DNA of 64,000 bases from CAWKEY01 sp963696315. GTDB taxonomy: Bacteria; Pseudomonadota; Gammaproteobacteria; Methylococcales; Methylomonadaceae. The position numbers and the translations under genes are program-made. The DNA lies in the NCBI GenBank assembly GCA_963696315.1, contig CAVOJU010000007.1, positions 17,769 through 81,768 on the forward strand. Direction: 5' to 3'. This document shows, piece after piece, positions 6,914-17,397 of this stretch (position 1 is its first letter; each line of letters opens with the position of its first letter). The notes under the pieces are model-generated. The model was not told the origin of the DNA and made no database searches. It saw only the letters and a program-made list of their open reading frames with translations.

Positions 6914-9829
6914 ATGACTTATCAAATTAAAACCCCGAAAAAACTCATCGAAGTAGCTTTGCCATTGGATGATATTAACATTGCTTGTGCTTATGAAAAA
7001 ATGCCAGGTATAGGCGCACACCCCCGTGGAATTCATTTTGGTGGGCACGGCGGCCCTTGACTGCTGCGAGGGCGGTCATATTTGCCCAGATGGTCAATGA
7101 TCCAGGTTACGAACGGTATTTAGGACGAGGGGTCAACAAAAAGGACGCGCAGATTGAGCGCGAACGTTTGTTTGAAATTATCCGTAAACTGGTCAAGTGG
7201 GAAAACACAAATAACGAACAAGTGCTTGCCGAAGCACGGGCGGAAATCTGGAAAAGCTGGCGGGAAACTTGTGCCTTGAACAAGAGCCATCCCGAAGCTG
7301 CCACCTTGTTTAATCCCGAAAAACTGCCTGCATTTCATGACCCGTTTGCCGGTGGAGGGGCGATACCGTTGGAAGCGCAACGTTTGGGGCTGGAAAGCTA
7401 CGCCTCCGATTTAAACCCGGTGGCGGTGTTGATTAACAAAGCGATGATCGAAATTCCGCCCAAGTTTGCTGGTCGCGCACCAGTTGTTCCTTTGCCGCCA
7501 GCTACCAACAAAAAAACCGCCACTCGCGATGCTTTTGAAGACTGGAGCGGTGCTAAAGGTTTGGCAGAAGATGTGCGCCGCTATGGCTATTGGATGCGCG
7601 AAGAAGCTTTTAAGCGCATTGGGCATCTTTACCCTCAAGTGGATTTGGATACCGGTAAACCCATTCTCCCCTCGACCTCCGGGAGAGGAACCGGGGGAGA
7701 GGGTAATACAGCCAAGGTTATCGCATGGCTTTGGGTTCGCACCGTCAAAAGCCCCAATCCGGCGTTTTCGCATGTCGATGTGCCGCTGGCATCCACTTTT
7801 ATTCTGTCCAGCAAGGCGGGTAAAGAAGCCTATGTGCAACCGGTGATTGAGGGTGATAGTTATCATTTTGAGGTACATACGGGCAAGCCACCGGAAAGTG
7901 CGAAGAATGGCACCAAGCTGGCAAGAGGTGCGAAATTTCAATGTTTACTGTCGGAATCGCCGATTGACTCAAAATACATCTACGCAGAAGCAATGGCGGG
8001 ACGTATGGGGCAAAAGCTGATGGCGGTTGTCGCCGAAGCCTCAAAGGGCCGAATTTATTTAGCACCCACACCAGAAATGGAAGCAATCGCTGCACATGCC
8101 AAGCCGGAATGGAAACCTGATGTAGCGATGCCGAAAAATCCTCGCTGGTTTTCGCCACCTGCTTATGGAATGGCGAACTTCGGTGATCTCTTCACCCCCC
8201 GCCAACTGTTGGCGCTGACCACCTTCTCGGATTTTGTACAGGAAGCACTAGCCAAAGTGAAAGCCGACGGGCTAATTGCCGGTATGGTCGATGACGACAA
8301 GGTCTGGACTCAGGAGGAACGGGCGCTGCTGCTTATGCTGATGCTGTAGCGTTATATTTGGCATTTGCTATCGACAAAGGCGCAAATTATTGGTCAAGTA
8401 TTTGCTCTTGGCATTCTGGACGAGATACTGTAACGAGCACCTTTGGCCGTCAAGCTATCCCAATGGTATGGGATTTTGCAGAGGCCAACCCATTCAGTCA
8501 ATCATCAGGCAATTTTGGCGCAGGCACAGAACAAGCAGCTAAGTTACTCGAAAATACACCTGCTAGTGTTCAGGGTCATGTCAGTCAAGCTGGTGCCCAG
8601 CATCAAGAAATTAGCATAAATAAAGTTGTATCAACTGATCCTCCTTACTACGACAACATCGGTTATGCCGATCTTTCCGATTTTTTTTATGTTTGGTTGC
8701 GTCGTGCCTTGCGACCGGTTTATCCCGGTTTGTTTGCGACAATGGCAGTCCCCAAAACCGAAGAATTGGTTGCCACACCTTATCGACACGGCAACAAGCA
8801 AAAGGCTGAAGAATTTTTTCTCGATGGGATGACCGAAGCAATGCATCGTTTGGCCGAACAAGCGCATCCGGCGTTTCCTACTACGATTTATTACGCCTTC
8901 AAACAGTCCGATACTACTGATATTGGCACCGGCAACACCGGTTGGGAAACTTTTCTTGAAGCGGTGTTACGGGCAGGTTTTGCGATTACCGGCACTTGGC
9001 CAATGCGGACCGAATATACAGGTAATTTGAAGAAGAGCGTCAATGCTCTCGCATCCAGCATCGTTCTCGTTTGCCGTCAACGCGATGTCAACGCAGCCAC
9101 TATTTCCCGACGAGAATTCCTCCGCGATTTAAAACAAGAACTGGCCGAAGCCATCGAAGTTATGATCGGCGGCGCCATAGGTATTTCGGCAGTCGCTCCG
9201 GTTGATTTGGCCCAAGCCATGATCGGCCCAGGCATGGCGATTTTCTCCAAATATACGGCAGTGCTGGAAGCCGACGGCCGCCCGATGACCGTGCATGATG
9301 CTTGGTCCTGATTAACCGCACCATTACCGAAGGCGGCGACGATTTTGATGCCGACACCCAGTTTGCTTTAAGCTGGTTTGACGAACAAGGTTGGAGCGAA
9401 GGCGAGTTCGGCAAGGCCGATGTACTGGCGCGAGCCAAAGGCACCAGCGTGGCCGGTGTCGCCGATGCGGGCGTGCTGGAGGCAGGCGCCGGCAAAGTGC
9501 GCTTGTTGAAATGGTCCCAATATCCCGACGATTGGTCGCCGGAACACGATAACCGCACCCCGATTTGGGAAGCCTTACATCAGTTAATCCGGGTATTGAA
9601 TCAACACGGTGAATCGGCGGCAGGCAATCTGATCGCCAGAATGCCGGAACGCAGCGAAGCCATCCGCCAGTTGGCCTATCGCTTGTATACCTTATGCGAA
9701 CGTAAAGGCTGGGCCGAAGATGCCAGAGCTTATAACGAACTGATCGGTGCCTGGCATGCGATTGTCGCCGCTTCGTTGGAAGCTGGACATAAAGGCGAAC
9801 AATTTAGTCTGGATCAGTTTGGAGAATGA
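6914..9829 (+). pseudogene. DUF1156 adenine-N6 DNA methylase, three frameshifts as read
   Basis: The start is the ATG at 6914. The product begins KKLIEVALPLDDIN, diagnostic of DUF1156 methylases (COG1743-type, to which I believe the DISARM methylase DrmMI belongs). Motif I reads DPFAGGG (about 7339) and the catalytic motif IV DPPY (8637), giving an N6-adenine methyltransferase. Frame is lost near 7038 (in WWARRP), 8322 and 9302; each is repaired by adding one base, in T or G runs, and the sum then gives exactly 973 codons. The gene is therefore either very freshly broken or misread. A repeat-derived peptide lies in it at 7666-7703. Stop at 9829 is three bases from the ATPase start. Confidence 0.85.
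7666..7703. repeat. Dispersed palindromic repeat inside the methylase frame
   Basis: The stretch CTCCCCTCGACCTCCGGGAG followed by AGGAACCGGGGGAGAGGG looks like the GC-rich palindromic intergenic repeats of many proteobacteria. Here it lies within the methylase and is read in frame as PSTSGRGTGGEG. Related methylases, as I recall them, run straight from HLYP to VIAWLW without it. Confidence 0.6.
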
Positions 9830-9832
9830 GCA

Positions 9833-10931
9833 ATGATTAAACATTTAAAATTACGGAATTTTACGGTGTTCAAAGAGGCTGAATTAAAGTTTTCGCAGGG
9901 GTTAAATGTGATCATTGGTGAAAATGGCACGGGAAAAACACATTTGTTGAAAATTAGTTACCTGCTGTCAAACGCTTGGTCAAATTTATATAAAGATTCC
10001 AGTTGGTCTAAAGATCATATTGAAAGTTATTTTTCAGAACGGATTAGGCAAGTTTTTAAGCCAGATAAAATTGGTAACTTAACAACATCGGATAGTGACG
10101 GGAAAAGTAGTGTCGGTGTTTGGTATTGTCTACCGGGTAAAGACAGTTCCATTCTCGATGAACGAGATTGGCGGTTTTCATTTTCTAATCGATCCAAAGA
10201 TAAGATTAGTATCAAAGATAAAATTAGTATCGATGGTTATGAGTTTGCTGATACACCAGATTATGGAAAGTCCATTTATTTACCTAGCAAAGAGATGGTT
10301 TCTTTCTTTGAAGGGTTTTTAGCTGCTTTACTTAAAACGTGAAATTCCAGTTTGATGAAACGTATAGCGACTTTAGCCCTACATTTAGCGACATTAAAAC
10401 TTAAAACCACCCCAACCTTAATCAAACAAGCATTAGCTGATTTATCTTCGGATGTGGGTGGAACCTTGGAATTAGAAGGTGGTAAATTCTATTTGGTGTC
10501 TAGCGGATCAAAACGTAGAGAAATTACCTTGGTTGCAGAGGGCATTAGAAAAATTGGCTACTTTAATACATTTAATTGAAAACGGTAGTCTCGAAGTAGG
10601 TGACACGCTTTTTTGGGATGAGCCGGAAAGCAATTTGAACCCAAAGCTAATTAAAGATGTGGCGGTTGCCATTTATTTTCTTTGTCAAAATGGCATTCAA
10701 GTCGTTATCGCTACCCATAGTTATTTTCTACTAAAAGAAATTGACTTAATCAGCCGTTCCAGGAAAGAAGACGTCCCAATTACATTTATTGGTTTAAGTA
10801 AGTCTGATGGAGCAGTCCGTGTCGAACAAGGCCAAAAATTTCAGGATTTGTCTTCAATTGTCGCATTGGATGAAGAGTTAGCGCAGTATGACCGCGAACA
10901 ATCGCTTTACTATCAAACACAGGGAGATTGA
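9833..10931 (+). pseudogene. AAA ATPase of the SMC/RecF-like AAA_21 type, four frameshifts as read
   Basis: The ATG at 9833 follows GGAG. The N-terminus has the RecF/SMC-like form LKLRNFTVFKEAEL and Walker A GENGTGKTH. The C-terminal piece carries Walker B FWDEPESNLNP and the following ATHSYFLL, typical of defence-associated ATPases such as those of PARIS, Septu or OLD-type systems. Frame breaks near 10337, 10355, 10373 and 10550 are each cured by removing one base, mostly in A or T runs, leaving 365 codons. Its stop lies two bases from the next gene's TTG, so the two are a pair. It probably gates that partner by ATP-driven sensing; this is inference. Confidence 0.75.
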
Positions 10932-10933
10932 TT

Positions 10934-11568
10934 TTGAAGCAGTTGATAGAGGGAACAGGGGATAGAGCTTTAGTATTTGAATTCCCGGATGATTGGGAAA
11001 CACTCAAATACGATCAAAAAGACGGCTTTTATGATAAGTCTGTTCAAAAATGCCAGGGAACAAAAGCAATCGATTTCTATGGTTCTGGAAAATAATCGCC
11101 AGCTTTGGATTGAAGTTAAGAATTTTCGCGGCGATTCTGCCGCCAATCAATTACGTCTTAGCCCAACTGAGAATGATGTTCCTGGATTAGTTGATACAAG
11201 AAACTTTGTCGAAGAAAAGCAATGGAAAGACCAAATCACTGTATCGCGGAAAAAAGCCATTTATCGCAGATGAAATAGCGCAAAAAGTCAGAGATACCTG
11301 TGCCGGTGTGCTAGGTGCAACCTTACGGGATGTTCCTGAGTTTCAACCCTTCTCAATCGCTTTACAAAATAAATTACCTGTTCACATTATTCTGTTTTTG
11401 CAACAGGACGAGGAACGCGATCAAGCAGTTGACTTTCGTGGGATGGCGCAGCGCATCGCCGATAAAATCCGACAACAATTGGGATTTATGAATGCCACTG
11501 TCGAGGTCATCAATCAATATACATTATCTGAACATGCACAATGGCGTCTATTAGGAAGCAATCCATGA
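10934..11568 (+). pseudogene. Partner of the ATPase with PD-(D/E)XK-like nuclease signature, two frameshifts
   Basis: The TTG at 10934 has AGGGAG eight bases upstream. Removing one base near 11078 and one near 11258 gives a single 211-codon frame. It reads AIDFMVLEN, then LWIEVKNFRG: Asp (11072), Glu (11112) and Lys (11118) spaced as in the D...ExK core of restriction-like nucleases. The rest includes DEIAQKVRDTC and HIILFLQQDEE. I know no named family. Its tight pairing with the ATPase suggests sensor ATPase plus effector nuclease. The nuclease call rests only on this short motif and needs a structure-based comparison. Confidence 0.55.
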
Positions 11569-11644
11569 GCTTAAAATCCTGGCGAGTTGGGATATTAGAC
11601 TTATAAAGGTGTAAGGCGAATTTTATTTCTTAGGAGACAGTACG

Positions 11645-11922
11645 ATGTTAAAAAGTTATGAAGCCATTTACGATCATGGCAAAATCAAGTGGTTATCGGA
11701 GTTGCCAGATGTGGAACAAGCACGGGTTATCATTACTGTACTGCCTCAGCAACCCCTTGTTAACGCAGAAACGCCCAAGCGCCGCCGACCTCCCGAAAAA
11801 TTAAAGGGTAGTGTGCGAGTATTGGGTGACATCATATCGTCCCCTTTTCTAGCGATGAATGGGAAGCGATGTCTGAGCGGACAGCTCAACAAATCAATGG
11901 CGATCCAGAGGCATTTAAATGA
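11645..11922 (+). pseudogene. Antitoxin-like small protein, one frameshift
   Basis: The ATG at 11645 follows GGAG. The product starts MLKSYEAIYDHGKIKWL and then VIITVLPQ, a small-protein type often found with PIN-domain toxins. As read it runs to 11971; adding one base in the T-run near 11845 switches it to SSDEWEAMSERTAQQ and a stop at 11920-11922, a better end for this type. That stop overlaps the next small frame by four bases (ATGA). The family assignment is tentative. Confidence 0.5.
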
Positions 11923-12017
11923 CCACCAAGCCTTTATTGGCAAGCGTCGACTCTCAGTTTCCAACTTTTGAGGCATTACAAGGAAAATTGATAAACGGAA
12001 AGGACAATACAGTATGA
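11919..12017 (+). CDS. 32-residue frame linking antitoxin-like gene to DUF499 gene
   Basis: The frame MTTKPLLASVDSQF... runs from the ATG at 11919 to a TGA at 12015-12017. Its start overlaps the repaired antitoxin stop and its stop overlaps the DUF499 start, both as ATGA. Such chained overlaps imply coupled translation. It may be a leftover toxin start or a true small coupling peptide. No motif is visible. Confidence 0.35.
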   Translation: MTTKPLLASVDSQFPTFEALQGKLINGKDNTV

Positions 12018-14827
12018 CAATTAAACCCTGGCGTGAAATCGCCAAACCCCATAAGGACGTGCTGGAGGGTACGTTTAAGCAGTCTGAATTTGCCGCAGAT
12101 ATAAGTTTGGTGGCATCCGGCAACGCATCTGCTGAATATCAGGATGCCGAGAAGTTTTTTGCCCGGACCTTTATCACGGAAGGTATGCGTTTGTTGCTGA
12201 CTTCGGTGGTGCAGCGTTTGAGCGGCTTGGGCGGCGATCCGGTGATCCAGTTACAAACAGCTTTTGGTGGCGGTAAAACCCATACCATGCTGACGGTGTT
12301 TCATTTGGCTACGCGCAAAGTCGATACCCGGCAATTGATGGGGATTCCACCGATTCTGGATGAGGCCGGGATTGCTGATTTGCCTTATGCCCGAGTCGCT
12401 GTGCTGGATGGCATTAAGTTATCACCCAGTCAGCCTTTGCAGCATGATGGCGTACAGGTAAATACCTTATGGGGCGAACTGGCTTGGCAATTGGCGGGGC
12501 AAACGGGTTATGAGTTGGTGCAGCCGGCGGATATTGACGGTACTTCACCCGGTAAGGAAGTGTTGATCAATCTGTTAACTCAGGCGGCGCCCTGCGTGAT
12601 TTTGATTGATGAATTGGTAGCGTTTATTCGCCAGTTTGAGCCAGGTCATCAGTATCTGGCCGGTACGTTTGACAGCAATATCTCGTTTATTCAAGCCTTA
12701 ACAGAAGCCTTAAAAGCGGTGCCGAATGCGTTATTGTTGGCATCGTTGCCGGAATCGGATTTAAAAATAGGCGGCACTAATGGGCAAAGAACGCTCAATT
12801 CACTGGAAAAATACTTTGCGCGGGTGGAATCGGTCTGGAAGCCGGTAGCGACTGAGGAAGCGTTTGAAATTGTGCGTCGGCGCTTGTTTGATACGGTGGG
12901 TGATACCGTTGAACTGGATGCTGTGTGCCAACAGTTTGTAGAGCTGTATCATCAAGGGGGTAACAAATTCCCGCCTGAGACCCAGAATCATCATTATTTA
13001 GAGCGTTTACGACAATCTTATCCGATTCACCCGGAAATATTTGACCGGCTCTATGAAGACTGGTCGACTCTGGATAAATTTCAGCGCACACGGGGCGTAT
13101 TACAGTACATGGCGATAGTGATTCATCGGTTGTGGAATTCTGATAACCGTGATGCCTTGATTATGCCGGGTTCCATCCCATTGGATGACAGCAATGTGCG
13201 CAACAAAAGCATTCATTATCTGCCGCAAGGGTGGGAGCCGATCATAGAGAAGGAAATTGACGGCAGCCGTTCCGAGCCTTTTGATATTGACGGCAAGGAT
13301 ACGCGATTTGGCAGTGTGCAGGCGGCCAGACGCACAGCTCGGACAATTTTCTTGGGTAGTGCGCCGTCTACCTCTGATCAGATGATTCGTGGTGTTAAGA
13401 CCGATCATGTGTTGCTGGGCAGTGTACAGCCAGGGCAAACCATCGGCGTATTTGAAGATGTGTTAAAACGGTTGCGGGATCGTTTGCATTATCTATATGC
13501 GGAAGAAGACCGATTTTGGTTTGATACCAAGCCGAATTTGCGCAGGGAAATGGAAAGCCGCAAGCAGAAGATAAGCGACAAGGATGATGTGCAGCCTTTG
13601 TTGAAAGAGCATGTGCGGCGAGTGTTTGGCAATAATCATTGTTTTGCCGGGATTCATGTGTTTACGCCTTCGGTGGATGTGCCGGATGATTATGGTGTAG
13701 GCCCACGCCTGGTGGTTTTGCCGGTGAATCAAGCCTGTTATAGCAAAGATGCCAACAACCAGGCCTTTGCCGCAGCCGAGCAGATTTTGCGTTTCCGTGG
13801 CGATCAGCCCCGACAAAAACAGAATCGGTTGATTTTTTTAGCGGCTGATTTTGATGTGGCGAATCGTTTGCGCGATCAGGCTAAGACCTTTTTAGCCTGG
13901 AAGTCGATTGTGGATGATATTAATAATGAAAAGCTGAACCTGGATATGTTCCAGGTCAAGCAGGCCAAAAAGTATAAAGAGGCCACCGAAAAATCACTGC
14001 ACCAGATGATACGGGAAACCTATAAATGGTTAATCTGCCCAATGGAAGAGTTTGTCAGTGGTAAGCCGCAATTAAAATGGGAAGTGGTTGCTGTTTCATC
14101 CACTGCGCCCAATTTGATTCAAGATATTGAAAACCGCTTGAAGGAAGAGGAATGGCTGATATTTGAATGGTCGCCCATTCATCTTATGAATTTATTGCAG
14201 CGCTGGTATTTTAAAGACGGTGTAACCGAGATCAGTGCCTTGAAAGTGTGGCAGGATTGTTGTCATTACTTGTATTTGCCTCGCTTAATTAGAGACGATG
14301 TTTTTAAAAATGCCATTAATCTGGGGCTTCATTCGCAAGATTTTTTCGGCTTTGCCAGTGGTAAAAGTGACGATAAATATCTGGGGTTTATTTTTGGAGA
14401 TAATGTCAGCATCATCTTGGCTGATCAATCGTTGTTAATTGCGCGAGATGCTGCGGTTGCTTATAAAGAGAGTTTGAAGCCTGATATTACTGTCACACCT
14501 GCATCGGGTGGAGATATAGGTGGTGATGACAACAGCCCGTCAATTATTAATCCCCCTATTGAACCCTAACTACCAGTAACAACTCCAGCAAAAAAACAGT
14601 TTTACGGTACTATCAATCTCGATCCAGTTAAAGCCAAAATAGATTTTGCCACGATTGTCGATGAGGTCATAGAGCAATTTACTTCCAAGCTGGGAGTGGA
14701 GGTGAAAATATCGGTGGAAATTCAGGCGACATCGCACAGGGATGGTTTTGATGAGGCGATGCAGCGGACGGTTAAGGAGAATTGTAAGGTATTGAAGTTT
14801 GGTAATTCGGAGTTTGAAGGGGATTAG
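12014..14827 (+). pseudogene. DUF499 AAA+ ATPase with a single in-frame stop
   Basis: 938 codons in one frame, interrupted only by TAA at 14567-14569 (codon 852). The start WREIAKPHKDVLEG is typical of DUF499 (COG1483-type). Walker A reads TAFGGGKTHTML (about residues 77-88) and Walker B CVILIDELVAF. After the stop the frame continues FYGTINLDP...VEVKISVEI...NCKVLKF, the conserved DUF499 C-terminus, so the stop is a point change or read error. DUF499 ATPases accompany DUF1156 methylases and SNF2 helicases in predicted defence loci related to DISARM. The truncated 851-residue form may still be made. No frameshift is present here, unlike its upstream neighbours. Confidence 0.85.
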
Positions 14828-14905
14828 TTTCGCAAACAGGGGTTATAAACCCTAACTCCCCGGAATTTTCCTAATTCCAAGGGATTCCGGAAGAGTGAAG
14901 AATGC

Positions 14906-15799
14906 TTATAGCCCCTTATAGCGTCTCGGCCTGGGACTTTCGGCAATGCCGGGAACAGACTTTTCTTTTTCCATACCGGCAAACTCAAACAGTAAATCCA
15001 GCTCCTTATGATCAAGCTCATAATAGCAATGGTTTTTCAAACGCTCCGGCAGCACAATCGGCCCATAACGCACACGCATCAGGCGGCTGACGGTGACCTC
15101 CTGGGATTCCCACAAACGCCTGACCAAGCGGTTACGGCCTTCGCTGACGGTCACGTAATACCATTTGTTGGCACCCTCGCCGCCGGCAAAGCGAATATCA
15201 TTAAATTGCGCCCTGCCATCCTCCAGCTCGACACCCTGCTTGAGTCTTGCCAGCGTGGCGTCCGGAACTTCACCGAGAATACGCACGGCATATTCTCGCT
15301 CCACCTGGGTGGACGGGTGCATTAATCGGTTAGCCAGTTCGCCGTTATTGGTCACCAGCAACAAACCCGAGGTATTGATATCCAAACGGCCGACAGCAAT
15401 CCAGCGCCCCGTTTCCAGTTTTGGCAATTGGGTAAAAATGACCGGACGGTTTTCCGGGTCACGCCGGGTCACCACTTCACCTGTCGGTTTGTGATACAGC
15501 AGAACCCGGGTCGGTTGTTCGGCGAATTTTTCCCAGTGAACCACTCGGCCGTTAATCTGCAAATGATCACCTGGCCTCAATCGGGTACCCAAAGTGACGG
15601 TTTCGCCATTGAGCTTGAGCCGGCCTTCATCTATCCAGCGTTCAATTTCTCTTCTGGAGCCGACACCGCCGCGCGCCAAGACTTTTTGAATGCGTTCGCC
15701 GTCGCCGCCTTTATGCGAATCGATTTTTTTAGGCGCTGGCAGCGGATTTTTTTCACTCGTTTGCTTCGGCGATCTGTTCGCTGGTTTCTTGCTTTTCAC
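14906..15799 (-). CDS. rluB: 23S rRNA pseudouridine synthase RluB
   Basis: 297 residues. A basic tail (~33 residues) precedes an S4 RNA-binding domain (ERIQKVLARGGVGSRREIERWI). The catalytic block GRLDINTSGLLLVTN contains the essential Asp of the RsuA/RluB family. It should modify a uridine of 23S rRNA near the peptidyl transferase centre (position 2605 in E. coli). The gene overlaps the end of scpB by 47 bases and belongs to the scpA-scpB-rluB transcript on the minus strand, an order common in gammaproteobacteria. RluE/F-type relatives are less likely given the neighbours. Confidence 0.92.
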   Translation of the reverse strand: MKSKKPANRSPKQTSEKNPLPAPKKIDSHKGGDGERIQKVLARGGVGSRREIERWIDEGRLKLNGETVTLGTRLRPGDHLQINGRVVHWEKFAEQPTRVLLYHKPTGEVVTRRDPENRPVIFTQLPKLETGRWIAVGRLDINTSGLLLVTNNGELANRLMHPSTQVEREYAVRILGEVPDATLARLKQGVELEDGRAQFNDIRFAGGEGANKWYYVTVSEGRNRLVRRLWESQEVTVSRLMRVRYGPIVLPERLKNHCYYELDHKELDLLFEFAGMEKEKSVPGIAESPRPRRYKGL

Positions 15800-16358
15800 T
15801 CTTTACCTGCATGGCTTGCTGTGGGTTATCTACCGACAAATCAAGATCCTGTATCTCTTGTAAGGTCGGTAATTCATCTAATGCTGTAACGTTAAAATAA
15901 TCCAGAAATTGTTTGGTCGTGCCATAAATGGCCGGCCGGCCGGGCGCTTCCTTATGCCCCAAAACCCTGATCCAGTCGCGTTCCAGCAGAGTTTGCATGA
16001 TGCTAGAACTAACACTGACGCCGCGGATATCTTCAATATCGCCGCGCGTAACCGGCTGACGATAGGCGATAATGGCCAGTGTTTCCAATAGCGCGCGTGA
16101 ATATTTGGGCGGCTTTTCTTCAAACAGCCGGGACACCCAGCGCGACAGCTCTTTTTTGACCTGAAACCGGTAACCGCTGGCTACTTTTTTTAGTTCAACC
16201 GGCCGGAACCGGTAATCGGCTGTAATCGCATCAATGGCCGCCTGTATCTCCTGGAGGTCCGGCTGTTCGAGTTCAGGGAAAACCTGCTGCACCTGTTTGG
16301 CCGTCATCGGCGCGCTGGTGGCAAATAAAATGGCTTCAACGATTCGTTTAATTTCCAT
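15753..16358 (-). CDS. scpB: Segregation and condensation protein B
   Basis: 201 residues from the ATG at 16358 (MEIKRIVEAILFATSAPM), the usual ScpB start. Two winged-helix domains follow, with ALLETLAIIAYRQPVTRGDIEDIRG as the conserved centre (read here from about residue 90). It is the kleisin-associated subunit of the SMC-ScpAB condensin complex. The same frame stays open 137 codons further upstream, over the scpA 3' end; that extension is proline/alanine-rich and probably not translated as part of ScpB. The C-terminus is acidic. Confidence 0.92.
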   Translation of the reverse strand: MEIKRIVEAILFATSAPMTAKQVQQVFPELEQPDLQEIQAAIDAITADYRFRPVELKKVASGYRFQVKKELSRWVSRLFEEKPPKYSRALLETLAIIAYRQPVTRGDIEDIRGVSVSSSIMQTLLERDWIRVLGHKEAPGRPAIYGTTKQFLDYFNVTALDELPTLQEIQDLDLSVDNPQQAMQVKSEKQETSEQIAEANE

Positions 16359-16557
16359 GTTGCATACGGGCTGTGCGCTGACGTAATCTGGTTCGGGTAC
16401 TATGGCCGGCTTGAACTGTCGACGCCGCGTTCTGAGTTTGGCGCTCGGCATGAGCTTGTAAGCAGCTGGCGCTGGAGCGGGCTCAAGGCGAGCACGGGTG
16501 CTTGCATCGGATGCAACGCTGGCGACGACTTTGGGTTTAGGTTTGGCTTGAACACGC

Positions 16558-17376
16558 TTAGACGGAGGCGCTGCCGGCGGCGCCTCTGACTCGTAATTCG
16601 GCAAGAGCGTCTGACTCGATGATGTCGATGAGTCGCTCTTTGCTGAGCTCGAGGATGGCCAAAAACGAGACAACGACCCCTTGCCGGCCTTCTTTTCGGT
16701 TAAATAACTGCGAGAAAAGGAGACTATCCGCTCCTTTAAGGTTTGCCAAAATGGTTGCCATTCGTTCACGGACTGATAACGGTTCTTTGATAATTTGGTG
16801 GTGACTAAGTTGTTCTACCCGTTTAAGCACATCCTGGAATGCCAGCAATAGCTCTCTTAATTGAACATCGGGATGCAGGCGCTCAACACTCAGCGTCGAA
16901 GTGTCGACACTGATGTCAAAGGTGTCACGCTCCATGCGCGGTATTTCATCGATTTCTTCTGCGGCTTGCTTGATACACTCGTATTCCTGGAGCCGTCTGA
17001 TCAGTGTGGCCCTGGGATCTTCCTCGTCCTCCTCGGAGTCGGGCGGGCGCGGCAACAGCATTCTGGACTTTATTTCGGCCAGCAGCGCCGCCATCACCAG
17101 ATATTCCGCAGCCAGTTCCAGATTCAAGATGGTCATCATCTGGATATAGGCAATGTACTGATGGGTAATATTGGCGATGGGAATGTTCAGAATATCCAGA
17201 TTCTGCTTTCTGATCAGGTACAACAATAAATCCAGCGGGCCTTCAAAGGCGTCCAGAAACACTTCCAGCGCATCGGGCGGTATGTAAAGATCTTCCGGCA
17301 GCTCATTGAACGGCGCACCGTGAACCCTGGCAAAGGCCTGCGGTTCATCCAATAATTCAGCGGTATTTTGATGCAT
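16558..17376 (-). CDS. scpA: Segregation and condensation protein A (kleisin)
   Basis: 272 residues, normal length. The N-terminal block FEGPLDLLLYLIRKQNLDIL is the SMC-binding kleisin signature; LAAEYLVMAALLAEIKSRMLLP follows. The C-terminal winged helix ends in VVVSFLAILELSKERLIDI. It bridges SMC heads in the chromosome-condensing complex. It is the first gene of scpA-scpB-rluB. A 199-base interval separates it from scpB, within which the scpB frame is open. Confidence 0.93.
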   Translation of the reverse strand: MHQNTAELLDEPQAFARVHGAPFNELPEDLYIPPDALEVFLDAFEGPLDLLLYLIRKQNLDILNIPIANITHQYIAYIQMMTILNLELAAEYLVMAALLAEIKSRMLLPRPPDSEEDEEDPRATLIRRLQEYECIKQAAEEIDEIPRMERDTFDISVDTSTLSVERLHPDVQLRELLLAFQDVLKRVEQLSHHQIIKEPLSVRERMATILANLKGADSLLFSQLFNRKEGRQGVVVSFLAILELSKERLIDIIESDALAELRVRGAAGSASV

Positions 17377-17397
17377 CGTTTAGCAGACTAACAACAA

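Noticed and set aside
7411..7941. 176-codon minus-strand frame inside the methylase
   Set aside because: Lies antisense to conserved methylase coding sequence and has no recognisable features.
16558..16804. Plus-strand frames antisense to scpA and many similar frames opposite atp, cus and tsaB genes
   Set aside because: Mirror frames of well-identified genes in GC-richer sequence.
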